Source: Clavaria fumosa (taxonomy: Eukaryota; Basidiomycota; Agaricomycetes; Agaricales; Clavariaceae). From it: a DNA stretch of 64,000 bases. Each line of letters opens with the position of its first letter. Position 1 is the first letter of the stretch. The DNA lies in assembly GCA_951802425.1 (NCBI GenBank), contig OX637800.1, positions 2,046,001 to 2,110,000 on the forward strand, read 5' to 3'. Both the position numbers and the translations under genes were made by a program. Shown here in pieces: positions 43,716 through 54,769 of this stretch. The notes beneath the pieces were generated by a model, which saw only the letters and a program-made list of their open reading frames with translations, made no database searches and had not been told where the DNA came from.

Positions 43716-46700
43716 GAGCTGGAGCCTCGAATGTCCGCAAACCAACGGACTTACCTCCGATCAATGCGGACACGGAAGCTATACCCAGATACGAGACTCC
43801 AGCCATTTTTCCTACTTCCGTTCACGTTCCCTTATCGTTTTCCCTTATAAACCCAGTCTCTCTCGACCCCTTCCCCTGTATCAGTATCTCGGACGTTTCT
43901 CTCGATTCCGCTGATTCCCCAGTCGCTATCGGACGTGAACCGTCGCGTCCAAATGTTGCAACCCCCTTGTACAACAAAACCCCCGAAATAAATTCCCTGT
44001 CTACGGACGCCGTTCTTCCAGTTTACTTGGGAAAGAAATATAAGAAAGTCGCGAATCGCGTCAATCCGATCAAAGCGACAGTACCCAAAGAATTCCGGAT
44101 TGTCCGACGCCGACACCCGGACCCCCTAGCCGATATGCCAACTCTTCCGACCCATCCCCCCGATTTCACCCCCGGTCTTCGATACACTCAAAACCGGAAA
44201 GACACGCACAACGCCAACCCCACCGGATTCTTATGGCCGGAGGAAGAAAAACTCGTTCACCATCTTATTAAAGCCCAGGAAGACGCCTTCGCTTGGAAAG
44301 AGACCGAAAAAGGACGATTCGACGCAAAATACTTCGATCCGATTATTATCCCGACAGTCAAACATATCCCTTGGATCTTCAAAAATATACCGATTCCCCC
44401 CGGTATTTACGACGAAGTTCTCAAAGTAATCCGGGAAAAGATCGCAGCCGGCGTTTATGAAGAATCCAACTCTTCTTATCGGTCCCAGTGGTTTTGCGTG
44501 TTAAAGAAAGACGGAAAGTCTCTCCGACTCGTGCACAACCTCCAGCCGCTTAACAAAATCACTATCGGCGATTCCGCGGTCCCCCCGATAATGGAGGTTT
44601 TTGCGGAATCATTCGCCGGACGCGGATGTTACGGATCACTCGACCTTTTCGTCTCCTTCGATCAGCGGTCTCTGGACGAACGAAGCCGAGACCTCACCAC
44701 GTTTCAAACCCCTCTCGGAGCAAAACGGCTCACCTGCGTCCCCATGGGATACACCAACGCGACGCAGATTATGCATGGAGACGTCACGCATGTTCTACAA
44801 GATGAAATTCCGCACGTAACCATCCCATTCGTAGACGATGTAGCGATCAAGGGCCCGGAAACCCGATACGAGCTTCCGGACGGCACCTACGAGACGATCC
44901 CTGAGAATCCGCAAATACGACGATTTGTATGGGAGCATTTAAATAACGTCAACCGGGTGCTCCAACGAATCAAGAAAGTCGGAGGAACCTTTAACGGCAA
45001 GAAAACGACAATTTGCGTTCCCGAAGCAGTCGTTACCGGACATACGTGCACATACGAAGGACGAGTTCCGGATGCCTCCAACGTTCAGCGTATCCGGGAC
45101 TGGCCTCCTTGCAAAACCCTGACCGATGTCCGATCATTTTTAGGGGTTTGCGGACTACTCCGGATATTCATTAAAAACTACGCCGTACTTGCCCGACCTC
45201 TTGTCAGTCTAACTCGCAAGGACGTGCCATTCAGATTCGAAAAAGAAGAACAAAACTCGATGGACCGACTCAAACACGCGATTCTGAACTCATCCGCCAT
45301 CCGACCAATCGACTACCGCTCCGGACAACCCGTAATCCTCGCCGTCGACTCATCAAATATCGCCGTTGGTTTCGCACTCTTCCAAATTGGAGAAGATGGA
45401 ATACGATATCCCTCCCGCTTTGGCTCCATTACCTGGAACGAACGCGAGGCCCGATACTCACAAGCAAAAATCGAATTATACGGACTCTTCCGCGCACTTC
45501 GGTCGTACCGGATTTACCTTATAGGCCTTCCGAAATTTACTGTCGAAATGGACGCGAAGTTCATTAAGGGTATGCTAAACAATCCGGACATTCAACCCAA
45601 CGCTGCCATGAATCGATGGATTGCCGGTATACTACTCTTCGATTTCGATCTTGTTCATATCCCCGCAGATAAGCACACCGGAGCCGACGGACTATCACGC
45701 CGACGTGCCGCAGATGGTGAAGAAGATACCGAGTCTGAAGATCACGAAGAATGGATCGATCGGAGCTACGTATTCGCCATGGAACACATGAATCGAGCAC
45801 CGGACGCTTCCTACACATCCGAGACACGACTCGCCGGCATCACCCATACTCGCTTCAAAGTTTACACAGGATCGACGCTACTCAATTCGACGGTACCACC
45901 CGAGGAATCACCGACCCCGAACGAATCTTCCGCCGTCCTTATACCCCGATCCGATGCAGCAAACAAAAGAGAAGAACAGATTCGCAAAATTGAATCTTTC
46001 CTTCGAAACCCGATCCGTCCCTCCGGCATTGACGCAAACCAGTTCCGACGACTGGTCCGCTCCGCATCCGAGTTCTTCATCCTAGATGACAAATTATGGC
46101 GACGCCGACCTAACGGATACCACCAAGTAGTACCTCCGGACCACAAACGTCTCGCAATTATCACAGAGGCACACGATTCACTCAGCCACAAAGGCGTTTA
46201 CGTTATCCGGACACGTATTCTAAATCGGTTCTGGTGGCCGGTGCTGGATCAAGACGTAAAATGGTTTGTCAAAACTTGTCACCAATGCCAAACTCGGCAA
46301 ATCCGGAAGATCTTCATTCCACCGACGGTCGCTACACCGGCCGGTCTTTTCCGTCGAGCGCACATTGATACTATGTTCCTACCAAGAGCCCGCGGTTTCC
46401 GACTTCTCGTCCACGCCCGATGCTCGTTATCCGCATATCCGGAAGCAAGACCGCTACGAAACGAGACCGCCCGACTTCTCGGAACCTTCATATTCGAAGA
46501 TATACTATGCCGATGGGGAGCAGTAGAAGAGATTATCACGGATAACGGAGCCCCATTTATCAAAGCCCTCGATTTCCTTAAGAAACGGTACGGAATCCAT
46601 CACATCCGTATATCCGGATACAACTCCCGCGCTAACGGCGTCATCGAACGTGCCCATCGATCGGTCCGTGAGTCGTTAATCAAAGCAGCAGATGGAGACG

Positions 46701-47449
46701 AATCGAAATGGCCGGACGTTTTACCCTCAGTCATTTGGGCAGAACGAACCACGATCCAACGGTCCACCGGCCACTCCCCATTTTACATCGCACATGGCGT
46801 CGAACCGCTTTTCCCCTTCGACATATCCGAAGCAACATATTTAATTCCGACCGCCGACGCCCCGATGACCACTCCGGAACTGATAGCCCTTCGTGCCCGC
46901 CAACTGCAAAAACGAGAAGAAGATCTAGCAACAATCGCCGATAAAGTGCTCGCTGCCCGCAAACAATCCGTCAAGCAGTTCATCGACGCACACCGGAAGT
47001 CTATTATCGACTACGACTTCCAACCCGGATCGTTGGTATTGATCCGCAATTCGGCCGTTGAAATGGAATTAAATCGAAAAACAAAACCGCGATTCTTCGG
47101 ACCGATGATCGTCGTTCGCCGAACACAATATGGCGCCTATATTCTCTCGGAACTCGACGGCGCCGTTTCCAAAATCCACTACGCAGCTTTCCGCATCATT
47201 CCCTACTATCCGAGGTCGCAAACATCGATTCCGGTCACTTCTATCATCGACCAAACGACGGAGATAAACGAGGACATCTCTCCCTATCAAATACACGAGG
47301 CGTCACCCAACTCTATCGACAGAGAAGATGAGCAAAACCAAGCGGCTGACCTATCCGATGAATCCGATAATGAAACCACCGACGACGACACTGCAGAAAC
47401 TCGTCCGCAACGCTCCGGAGCAACCCGGAACCTTCGGCCTCGCCATTAA
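43712..47449 (+). CDS. Pol of G2: RT, RNase H, integrase
   Basis: 1245 aa, colinear with the G1 product. RT catalytic FVDD near residue 372, RNase H about 540-660, integrase zinc region about 820-865 and DDE core about 884-980 are all intact. The listed start is TTG, so translation almost surely comes from frameshifting out of gag rather than a separate start. Residue differences from G1 include K for E in PTVxHIP, S for G in HDSLxHKG and P for L in ESPTxNES. The S sits beside the integrase zinc-binding His and could matter. Confidence 0.94.
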   Translation: MRAGASNVRKPTDLPPINADTEAIPRYETPAIFPTSVHVPLSFSLINPVSLDPFPCISISDVSLDSADSPVAIGREPSRPNVATPLYNKTPEINSLSTDAVLPVYLGKKYKKVANRVNPIKATVPKEFRIVRRRHPDPLADMPTLPTHPPDFTPGLRYTQNRKDTHNANPTGFLWPEEEKLVHHLIKAQEDAFAWKETEKGRFDAKYFDPIIIPTVKHIPWIFKNIPIPPGIYDEVLKVIREKIAAGVYEESNSSYRSQWFCVLKKDGKSLRLVHNLQPLNKITIGDSAVPPIMEVFAESFAGRGCYGSLDLFVSFDQRSLDERSRDLTTFQTPLGAKRLTCVPMGYTNATQIMHGDVTHVLQDEIPHVTIPFVDDVAIKGPETRYELPDGTYETIPENPQIRRFVWEHLNNVNRVLQRIKKVGGTFNGKKTTICVPEAVVTGHTCTYEGRVPDASNVQRIRDWPPCKTLTDVRSFLGVCGLLRIFIKNYAVLARPLVSLTRKDVPFRFEKEEQNSMDRLKHAILNSSAIRPIDYRSGQPVILAVDSSNIAVGFALFQIGEDGIRYPSRFGSITWNEREARYSQAKIELYGLFRALRSYRIYLIGLPKFTVEMDAKFIKGMLNNPDIQPNAAMNRWIAGILLFDFDLVHIPADKHTGADGLSRRRAADGEEDTESEDHEEWIDRSYVFAMEHMNRAPDASYTSETRLAGITHTRFKVYTGSTLLNSTVPPEESPTPNESSAVLIPRSDAANKREEQIRKIESFLRNPIRPSGIDANQFRRLVRSASEFFILDDKLWRRRPNGYHQVVPPDHKRLAIITEAHDSLSHKGVYVIRTRILNRFWWPVLDQDVKWFVKTCHQCQTRQIRKIFIPPTVATPAGLFRRAHIDTMFLPRARGFRLLVHARCSLSAYPEARPLRNETARLLGTFIFEDILCRWGAVEEIITDNGAPFIKALDFLKKRYGIHHIRISGYNSRANGVIERAHRSVRESLIKAADGDESKWPDVLPSVIWAERTTIQRSTGHSPFYIAHGVEPLFPFDISEATYLIPTADAPMTTPELIALRARQLQKREEDLATIADKVLAARKQSVKQFIDAHRKSIIDYDFQPGSLVLIRNSAVEMELNRKTKPRFFGPMIVVRRTQYGAYILSELDGAVSKIHYAAFRIIPYYPRSQTSIPVTSIIDQTTEINEDISPYQIHEASPNSIDREDEQNQAADLSDESDNETTDDDTAETRPQRSGATRNLRPRH

Positions 47450-47506
47450 GTATTTTTTCTCCATCATATCCTTCATTTTTCTATACTTCACATTGATTCA
47501 CACCTT

Positions 47507-47546
<40 letters not shown>

Positions 47547-47686
47547 GAAATTTCGGACAAGTCCAAACTTTATACCCGACGTTCTTTCAACCATTTTCTC
47601 ACATTCTCACATTCCTCACTTATCCCACACGACATACCATACCAAATAGAAAAAGAAAAACATATATAAAAACAAAAACAAAATAT
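47450..47686. other. Convergent 3' region of G2 with a 37-base A run
   Basis: Between the stops of pol and the antisense gene. Contains an uninterrupted A run at 47508-47544, which in G1 is interrupted and shorter. Confidence 0.6.
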
Positions 47687-49237
47687 TTACTTAGAGAACG
47701 ACTCGCCAAGGAGGAGCATCCGGAGCAGCTCCGCTCCGGCCTTCACCTGGTCCGCCCCCCTCTCCATCATCTCCAGCGCCCTATCGAGCGCCTCCCTCCC
47801 GGACACCCCTCGCGCCACCTCCCGCTCCTTACCCTTCCGACTTGGTCCCGCCTCCGCCTTCTTCTTCTTTGCCGGCGGCTCCTCCACCAGCTCCACACTG
47901 GTATCCTCCTCAATCTCGTCCTCCTCCTCCGGCGTCGTCTCCTCGCGAACCGGTACCCGCGTCGCACCTCGCCTCGGCCTCTTACTTCCGCTCGCTCCCG
48001 CCGCCTTCGGACCTGTTCCGATACGTTAGCAAATGCGGACCCGATACCTTCTCGACATACCTTCCGTTCCGGACACCGCCGCTCTCTCTGTTTTCGCTCC
48101 TGAAACACACCTATCATTTGTCTCATCATGAAAAATAAAAAGAATACCACTTACCTCGCACAGCCGACAGACTGCACGATACCTTATACGTCCGGCACCA
48201 CCGGCACGCTATCCCCTCCACTCCGTAGCACGCCCGCCACTTCCGGGTGCACTCCTTGCACCCCGGAACGTGCTCCTAATCATTATATCAGACGTCGAAA
48301 AAGCCTCACATATCTTAATTAACCACTCACCTTATCTCCAGGCTGCCGCGCAGCCCGGGACTCTATGTCGCTCTTCGCCCCGCCTCTCCTCCCTCGCCCT
48401 CGCTCCGCTGCCTTCCGCCTCGCGATCTCCACCCACACCGGAGTCGCCATCATCCGCGCACCGTCCTGGTGCACGAACATCGGCTCCTCCACCGACTGCT
48501 CGCCTCCCCCGGCCACCGCACTCACCGCCGCCGCCTCGATAACACCGACGGGCGTCACCCCGTCGGTTCCCCACACGGTCCGATGACCGTCCGGATCCTC
48601 CCCTGCCGCCACCTCGTCCACACGCAGCTCTCCGGCGTCCGGTGATATCGTCGTCGTTGTTACCGCCGCTGCACCGGACTCCGCCGCTCCCGTCGTCGTC
48701 GTTGTTGCCGCCGCCGCCGCCTCGCCCTCGTCGTCGCTGTCACTTACGACAATTAAGCGCGCCCGGGCAAGGCGCGCCCTCTTCTCGGCAGCCCTCGCCG
48801 CCTCCGCCCGCCTCTCCTCCGCCTCCGCCTCTGCTGCGGCCCGCTCAGTAGCCGCCCTCTCCTCGCTCGTGCGCTGTTTCTCGGCCTCGACCTCCTCCCG
48901 CCTTCTCGTCCGCTCAGCGGACCACTCGTCCCCGCGGAGCTTCCGCCACTTCTTGAGCCTTCGCGCGACCCGGACGAGTCCCTCGTCCACCTCCACGTCG
49001 TCGTCGATCGCTGCCACATATCCGGCAAGAAAATCGTCCTAAAAACGTTGTCAGTGCGATACAAAAAAGTACGAAAGATTCTCGTTCACGCACCGCGTCA
49101 CCCGCATACGTCCCCACCCACTCCGCGCACTCTCCATCCTGCCCCCGATCCGGCAACTCCTCGCCCGGCGCCATGGCCTGCGCCTCGGTCATCGCCTGGA
49201 CTGCGTTTCGAAAGATTGAAGAATCGAAGTTTTCCAT
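47687..49237 (-). CDS. Antisense spliced Zn2Cys6-like gene of G2
   Basis: Mirror of the G1 gene: start ATG at 49237-49235, stop at 47689-47687, same five-exon plan and the same six-cysteine cluster. The gene is one base shorter than in G1; that base lies in an intron T run, so the coding frame is unaffected. Residue changes include A for V, Q for R in FVHxDGA, A for E in KAExGPS, and F for S near the C-terminus. Preservation of all introns and of the frame in both copies argues that the gene is functional. Domain description and caveats as for 29688-31239. Confidence 0.82.
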
Positions 49238-49394
49238 TGTCGGAGAGTTGACGTGTTGCTGTCGCTGGAGAAAACACAAGGGTGTGTTTGGACCTATGTG
49301 CACCCACACGACGCGTACTTCACGATCAACAAACCGTTATTTGGCCTTGTTTGGTTGCAACCGAGGGCGGTTGCATTTTCAGCCCCCGGGAGAA

Positions 49395-50312
49395 TGTAAG
49401 GACCATATGCGATCTAAACACGGAAACATGACAGATACCGACTATCCGGATGTTTTGCGATCCAAAGAAATTACGTGCGATACGAACCGATAACGATCCG
49501 ACACCGTCCGATAACCACCGATAGTATCCGATACATGTCCGATGTCGGACACTTCGGTCTTCAATCCCCCGTGACGATCACAGCCCACCGCTCTCACACA
49601 CCGCCCACGCCTCTCTATTTCACCTCTCCAGCACGGTCAGCGCTCGACATACACACTATTCCATTCCCATTCCTTTATTTCATATACCATGCTGTAAATT
49701 TCATATTATGATCCCTTTCAACCATTCAATCGTTTAAACGTTTCAAACCCTTTGCAGTACCATGTCCATTGTTCTTAGTACCCCTTTGCTGTACCAGCCC
49801 CACTTTCCTTCAGTTTATGAGCGGTCCGGACATTTGCTAGTTATCGGACATTTCATTCCTCCGAGCTACTCATTTCCCTTGTGATATAACTCCTTCATGT
49901 AACCCTTCACGCGACATGGCGCTGTTCCATGTGTTTTCCGGACATTTCCGTACATTCCAATTTGCTGTACTTACAGAAGTGTACTTAAGTACACTCCGGA
50001 CCTCTCTGAAATACAGCTTTCTGAACCCCTTCTCTCTGTTAGAAACCTCACCTAAGCTCACCCGTCGTCGCAACCTTCGATCCGCTGGCCTCCGTCGTTG
50101 CCGGCCCTTCGTCTTATCGCACCATCCTTATCGGATTTTATCGGACACATAGCAGAATATCCCGGACACCGTATATTTCTATTTCTCACATATTTTGAAT
50201 TCATACTCCACATCCTCAAGGGTGTTTGGTGAATCTCTAACGCCTTACAGGAACCCCTGAAGGACCTGACTGTAATCAAGCAGTTGCAGCAAGAACCGTA
50301 ATACCCACTACA
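49395..50312 (+). repeat. LTR-G, 3' LTR of G2
   Basis: 918 bp; phased CCGAY array at 49487-49557. Confidence 0.94.
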
Positions 50313-50920
50313 GCGCGCGATGCCATAGGTTGGGGGTGGCCTGTGTGTGGCCGAGTGGGGGGTGGGGGACGGCCTGCAATGCCTGTGTGGGGGCGAAGCA
50401 GAAGTGCAGAGGTGGGGAGGCGGAGAGGCCAGAGCGGAAAAAGGTGAAGGGGACACAGACCAAGCGGTCCATGGAGTCGGAGGAGGATAGGGCGGAGATG
50501 TGGGTGCCGCAGGGTTGGCGGACAGAGGAGGAGGTCTTAAATTTGATGCAGGCCACGCATAGCATGGTCCTGAGGGGGGTGGTTGCGATAGAGGAGTGGA
50601 GGACAGAGGCCGCGGCGGAGGATTGGAAGATCCTCTGCGGGATTTTGGAGAAGTGGGGGAGGAGGATAGAGGTGGCGGAGAAGGCGGAGGCAGCAGAGGA
50701 GGTGAGGAAGAAGAAGGCGGAGGCTTTGAGGGCAGAGGCGGAGGACATGGTGGTGGAGGTGACAGAGAAGGAGAAGGAAAAGGCGAAGGAAGAGGCGGAG
50801 GCAGAGAAAGAGGTGGAGGAAGAGGCGGAGGCGGAGGTGGGAGAAGCGGTAGCAGAGTCCGGGCTTAAGGAGCCCGAAGGAGTTTTACAGGCATCGCCTG
50901 GCTCGCCCCCCTCCGCCTAA

Positions 50921-51346
50921 AAAAAATAAAAATATATATCTACATTTTATTTATTGTTTCTTTTTATTGTTTTCTTTTTATAATTTTTATTGTTTTTTAT
51001 CTTTGAACTTGAGTGAAAAGTAAGTGGAGTGAAAATAAAATAAAGTAAGACAAGACGGAGAAGGCGAAGAGAGATTCGGAGTTGGACTTGGGAGAAAATA
51101 AAAAGTTCGGAGTTTTTGGAGAAAAGGAATAAGAAGAAAGGAAGTTCTTAGAGTTTTCAGAGTTTTCAGAGAAAGGAACAGAGAGAGAGACAGAGAGACA
51201 GAGAGACAGAGAGACAGAAATATGGATTTATTTTTTTTTGGTTTCAGAGAAGACAGAGAAAGGAGACAGAGTAGTATAGAATGGAAAATGTACGTAAGTA
51301 GGAGCATAAGAGAAATTTCGGGGTATTGGAGTGAACGGAGAAAGGT
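50921..51346. other. Convergent 3' region of element H with GACA/GA microsatellite
   Basis: AT-rich sequence between the end of the antisense gene and the end of pol, with an AGAGAGACAG simple repeat at about 51180-51220. No gene. Confidence 0.6.
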
Positions 51347-54300
51347 CTAGAGGGTATTGAGAGGTCCAGGCTTGTTCGGATAAGCTTGGTGGAAATCCGA
51401 AACGGCCTCGGAGGCATGAACAAGTTCCGTAGCGGGGAGCCAGGATGTTTCCTCATTGGTTCCTTCGTATCCGGACCACTGCACCAGGTATAGGAGTTTG
51501 CAGGTGCAGTGCTTGTCGATCTTGGAGTCAAGCACTTCGGAGATTTCGTGCTCTAAGTCTCCGTCGATCTCTACTGGAGGAGGCGGGGAGATGGTACGAT
51601 TTGGAATTGTATTCAGAGTGACTGGCTCCAGCATGGAAATGTGGAAGACAGGGTGGATGGCTCGCATGGCCTCGGGGAGTCGGAGTACGAAGGAGTGCAA
51701 ACTGGCCTCTCCGACAATTTTGAAAGGTCCAAGGAACTTGTCGGAGAGTTTTTTGGAGGGTCTGGTCATACGGAAAAACTTCGCCTTAACATAGACTCAG
51801 TTTCCGACCTTAAACTCCAGTGCTGGAGTCCGACGGTTGTCCACCGGACCCTGATAGCAACTCTGCACTTCAGCAATTTGGTTATGGAGTTCTTGGTGCA
51901 GTTGATCCAAGTCTACAGCAAGCTCTCGGGCACGGACCAAAGTTACTTCACATTCAGGGAATACCGAGATATTCGGGTGATAGCCCTTGTTCGCAAAGAA
52001 TGGAGAAACCCCAGTGGTGGCGCTTGGGGCATTGTTGTAGGCAAACTCGGCCAGGGGCAGGAGCTGCGACCAGTTGTCCTGCTGGTAATTGCAGTAACAA
52101 CGGAGGTACTGTTCCAACATCTGGTTAGTCCGCTCCATCTGTCCATTGCCCTCTGGATGATATCTGGAGGTGAAGTGTAAAGTCATGTCCAGGACTTTAC
52201 CCAATGAGCAAAAAAAACGGGAAACAAACTTGGAGCCACGATCAGAGGTGACATGCGACGGAACTCCATGTTTCGAGAAGACGTGGAATATGAATAGACG
52301 AGCCAACTCCATGGAGTTCACTTTGTTGGTCGTCGGGATGAAGATCCCCTGCTTCATAAACCTATCAACAACCACCAATATTGCGGTAAAACCGGAGCTC
52401 ATGATCGTCAATCACAAACGACGTGTGGAGTGCAGGTACATAAAGCGACGAAGCTCGGAGAGACAATATCAATTGTTCACTGGAGAACATCAGTCAGAGG
52501 TTTTGCGGATTGACGCGGGCATAGTTGCTATCCCCCTCTTTGGGATAGACATCCCAACGTCTAGTCAACGCATCGGGTTTCATTCCGAGGTGCCTGGGGT
52601 GGAATCGGATCATGAAATTGAACTGGGAAAGGAACTCCGACCACCTGGCTTGATGCCGGGTGAGCAGGCAGACTGTGGAGAAGTACTCGAGGTTCTTGTG
52701 GTCGGTAACAATGTTGACCAGAATTTCAGAACCTTCAAGATAGTGCCTCCAAGCGGTCAACGCCTCAAATATAGTGAGGAGTTCCTTATTGTGGGTGTCA
52801 TAGTTCAGTTCAGAGATGCCTAGGGTGCGGGAATGAAAAGCGATAGGATGGACTTCACTGTCAGAGGCGACTGTAGAGAGTATTGTGGTGACAGCGTAGT
52901 CCAAGGCGTCCATTTTGACTATCAGCGGAGCTCCAGGAATGAAGTGCGAGAGGATCAGAGCCGTGGAGAATGCGGTTTTCAGATAGTCAAACATGGACTG
53001 GCAATCGTCAGACCAATGCCACTTGATGTTTTTATGTGTCAAGTGGTTCATCAGAGCAACAATCTCGGAATAGCCATGGACGAAGCGGTGGTAGAAATTG
53101 GCGAACCCGAGAAAGGACTGGACATCCTTGACCTTCCGCGGAGTCAGCCAATCCTGTATAGTTTTCACTTTAGCCATGTCCATAGAAAGTCCGGATGGAG
53201 ATAAAACAAATCCAAGATACTCCACAGTTTCAGTGTGAAATTCACACTTAGCCAGGTTCAGGAAGAGACTGTGCTTCCGGAGCCTTCGGAGTACCTCTCG
53301 GATGTGCTCAACGTGTTGTTTTGGATCCTCGGAGTAAATGAGGATGTCGTCGAGGTAGACGACCATGAACGTGTCGAGAAGGTCGGAGAATATGTCATTC
53401 ATAAAGTGCTGGAATGTGGTGGGCGCGTTTGTGAGCCCGAAAGGCATCACACACCATTCAAAGGATCCATATCAGGTGTGGAATGCGGTCTTCCATTTGT
53501 CACCCTCAGCGATATGGACCAGGTGATACGTGTGTCAGAGGTCGAGTTTTGTATAGATTTGGGCTTTTCCTGGAACATCGAGAAGATCTTTAGTCAGCAG
53601 AAGTGGATAATGGTCTTTTTTGGTCAATTTATTGAGACCATGGAAATCAACGCATAATCAGAGCATTCTGTTCTTCTTCCGGACAAAGAGCACAGGTGCT
53701 CTGTACAGAGAATGGCTCAGACAGATAAATCCAATGTGGAGGTGTTCATCCAGAAACTCACGGAGTTCGCTGAGTTCGGACTGTGACAGAGAATAGACCG
53801 CACCTGGCGGAGGGGATTGGCCATCCAGCAGGTTGATTTTTAGATCATACAGTCGATGCGGAGCAAGGGTGTCTGCCTTCTTTTTACTGAAGACATCTGG
53901 AAAGTCCCTGTACTCCTCCGGAATGGAGAGGAGATCCTGGGGGGTGGTGTTGGGAACATTGAACGAAGCAGAGGCTGTGCGCGTGGACTTGCTCGACAAC
54001 GTCATGCCAAAGACTTGGGACCTGCGAAGTCCACAAGCCATGGCGAATGCAGCAGCATTCACAAAGGAAACCTTGGGTGTCTCCTGGAGAGACGGAGTAG
54101 ACGGAAAGGTCAGAGACGGAGTCAAAGACGGAGACAGAAGCAGAGATGGAGACAGAGTCCGGGCTTGGTTCGGAGTTGCTGCAGACGACATTTGAACCGG
54201 AGCGCATGGAGCAGAGACAGACAGAGGGACAGAATGGAGAGTGCTGGCCGGTGCACCCTCCAGATCAGATTTCGGAGTTTTTTCCTCATTCATAGATGGT

Positions 54301-54731
54301 CTGGGCTTTATCTGGCCAGTAGTCCAGTCAACCAGCGGGTTGTTTTAGAACAGCCAATTCATTCCCAAGATCACATCACTAGAGGGATCAAGATCGGTAA
54401 CTACACACAAGACATCAGTCGGATCCATGGCGGAGAGCCAAATGGATAACCAGACCGCTTCAGTAACCCATACGGAGGTGGTCCCGTTAATAAAAACAAC
54501 CTCCTGAGGGGTCACCAGAGTTTTCAGAAGACAGAAACAAGAAGCAAATTTGGCATCAATGAAACAAAATTCAGCACCAGAGTCCATCATTGCTTTGAAC
54601 GGAGAAGAAATAGAAGGAGAGGAGGCAAGAAGGGAAAGAGAATGATGAAAGGAAAGGGTATCGAGTATAGGTTTAGTACGATCGGAGTCGGAGCAGCCGG
54701 GGAGTTGTACTGTGCTCTCTGGGCTGCTCAA
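51347..54731 (-). pseudogene. Protease-RT-RNase H-integrase-chromodomain of element H
   Basis: Protease MMDSGAEFCFID is followed by an in-frame TAA at 54345. RT has stops at 53658, 53535 and 53472 in one otherwise open frame; the last two fall in LDL-HTYHL and FHT-YGSFEW, where Arg is the family norm. The catalytic YLDDILIYS is kept. RNase H runs to about 52494. The integrase zinc-binding region is deleted (about 52412-52493 holds only scraps). The core has VVVDRF, TSDRGSKF and YHPEGNGQMERT, with a TGA at 51797. A chromodomain closes the protein (EVLDSKIDKH, YLVQWSGY, ETSWLPATEL). Chromodomains guide integration to heterochromatin marks in related chromoviruses. Dead, but once a complete chromovirus. 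Confidence 0.9.
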
Positions 54732-54769
54732 TCTTTTTTTGGCATGTAGTCATCTCCATTGGAGGTGAT

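Larger units (their letters stand above)
40411..50312 (+). mobile_element. Gypsy element G2, nearly intact (9.9 kb)
   Basis: 918 bp LTRs, 4 bp TSD GCGC (40407-40410, 50313-50316), all genes open. Inverted relative to G1, head to head across 1.9 kb. Inserted in the zinc-cluster codons of the antisense gene of H. Confidence 0.95.
27830..50920 (+). pseudogene. Antisense Zn2Cys6-like gene of element H, split by three nested insertions
   Basis: Lies on the strand opposite gag-pol of H. Pieces: 27830-27950, 40170-40410 and 50317-50920. Subtracting solo LTR G' (with its GTGG/GCAG duplication) and G2 (GCGC duplication) gives one open frame of 966 bp, 321 aa plus stop, without introns. Start ATG at 27830 is 215 bp inside the 3' LTR edge. 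N-terminus is Arg/Pro-rich; residues about 41-110 are highly charged and probably coiled-coil. The cysteines at 40406, 50321, 50342, 50375, 50384 and 50405 give C-X2-C-X6-C-X10-C-X2-C-X6-C, the Zn2Cys6 spacing; the C-terminal half is Glu/Lys/Ala-rich. G2 entered between the first two cysteine codons. Probable DNA-binding regulator; function inferred only from spacing. Its counterpart in G is at 29688-31239. Confidence 0.82.
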
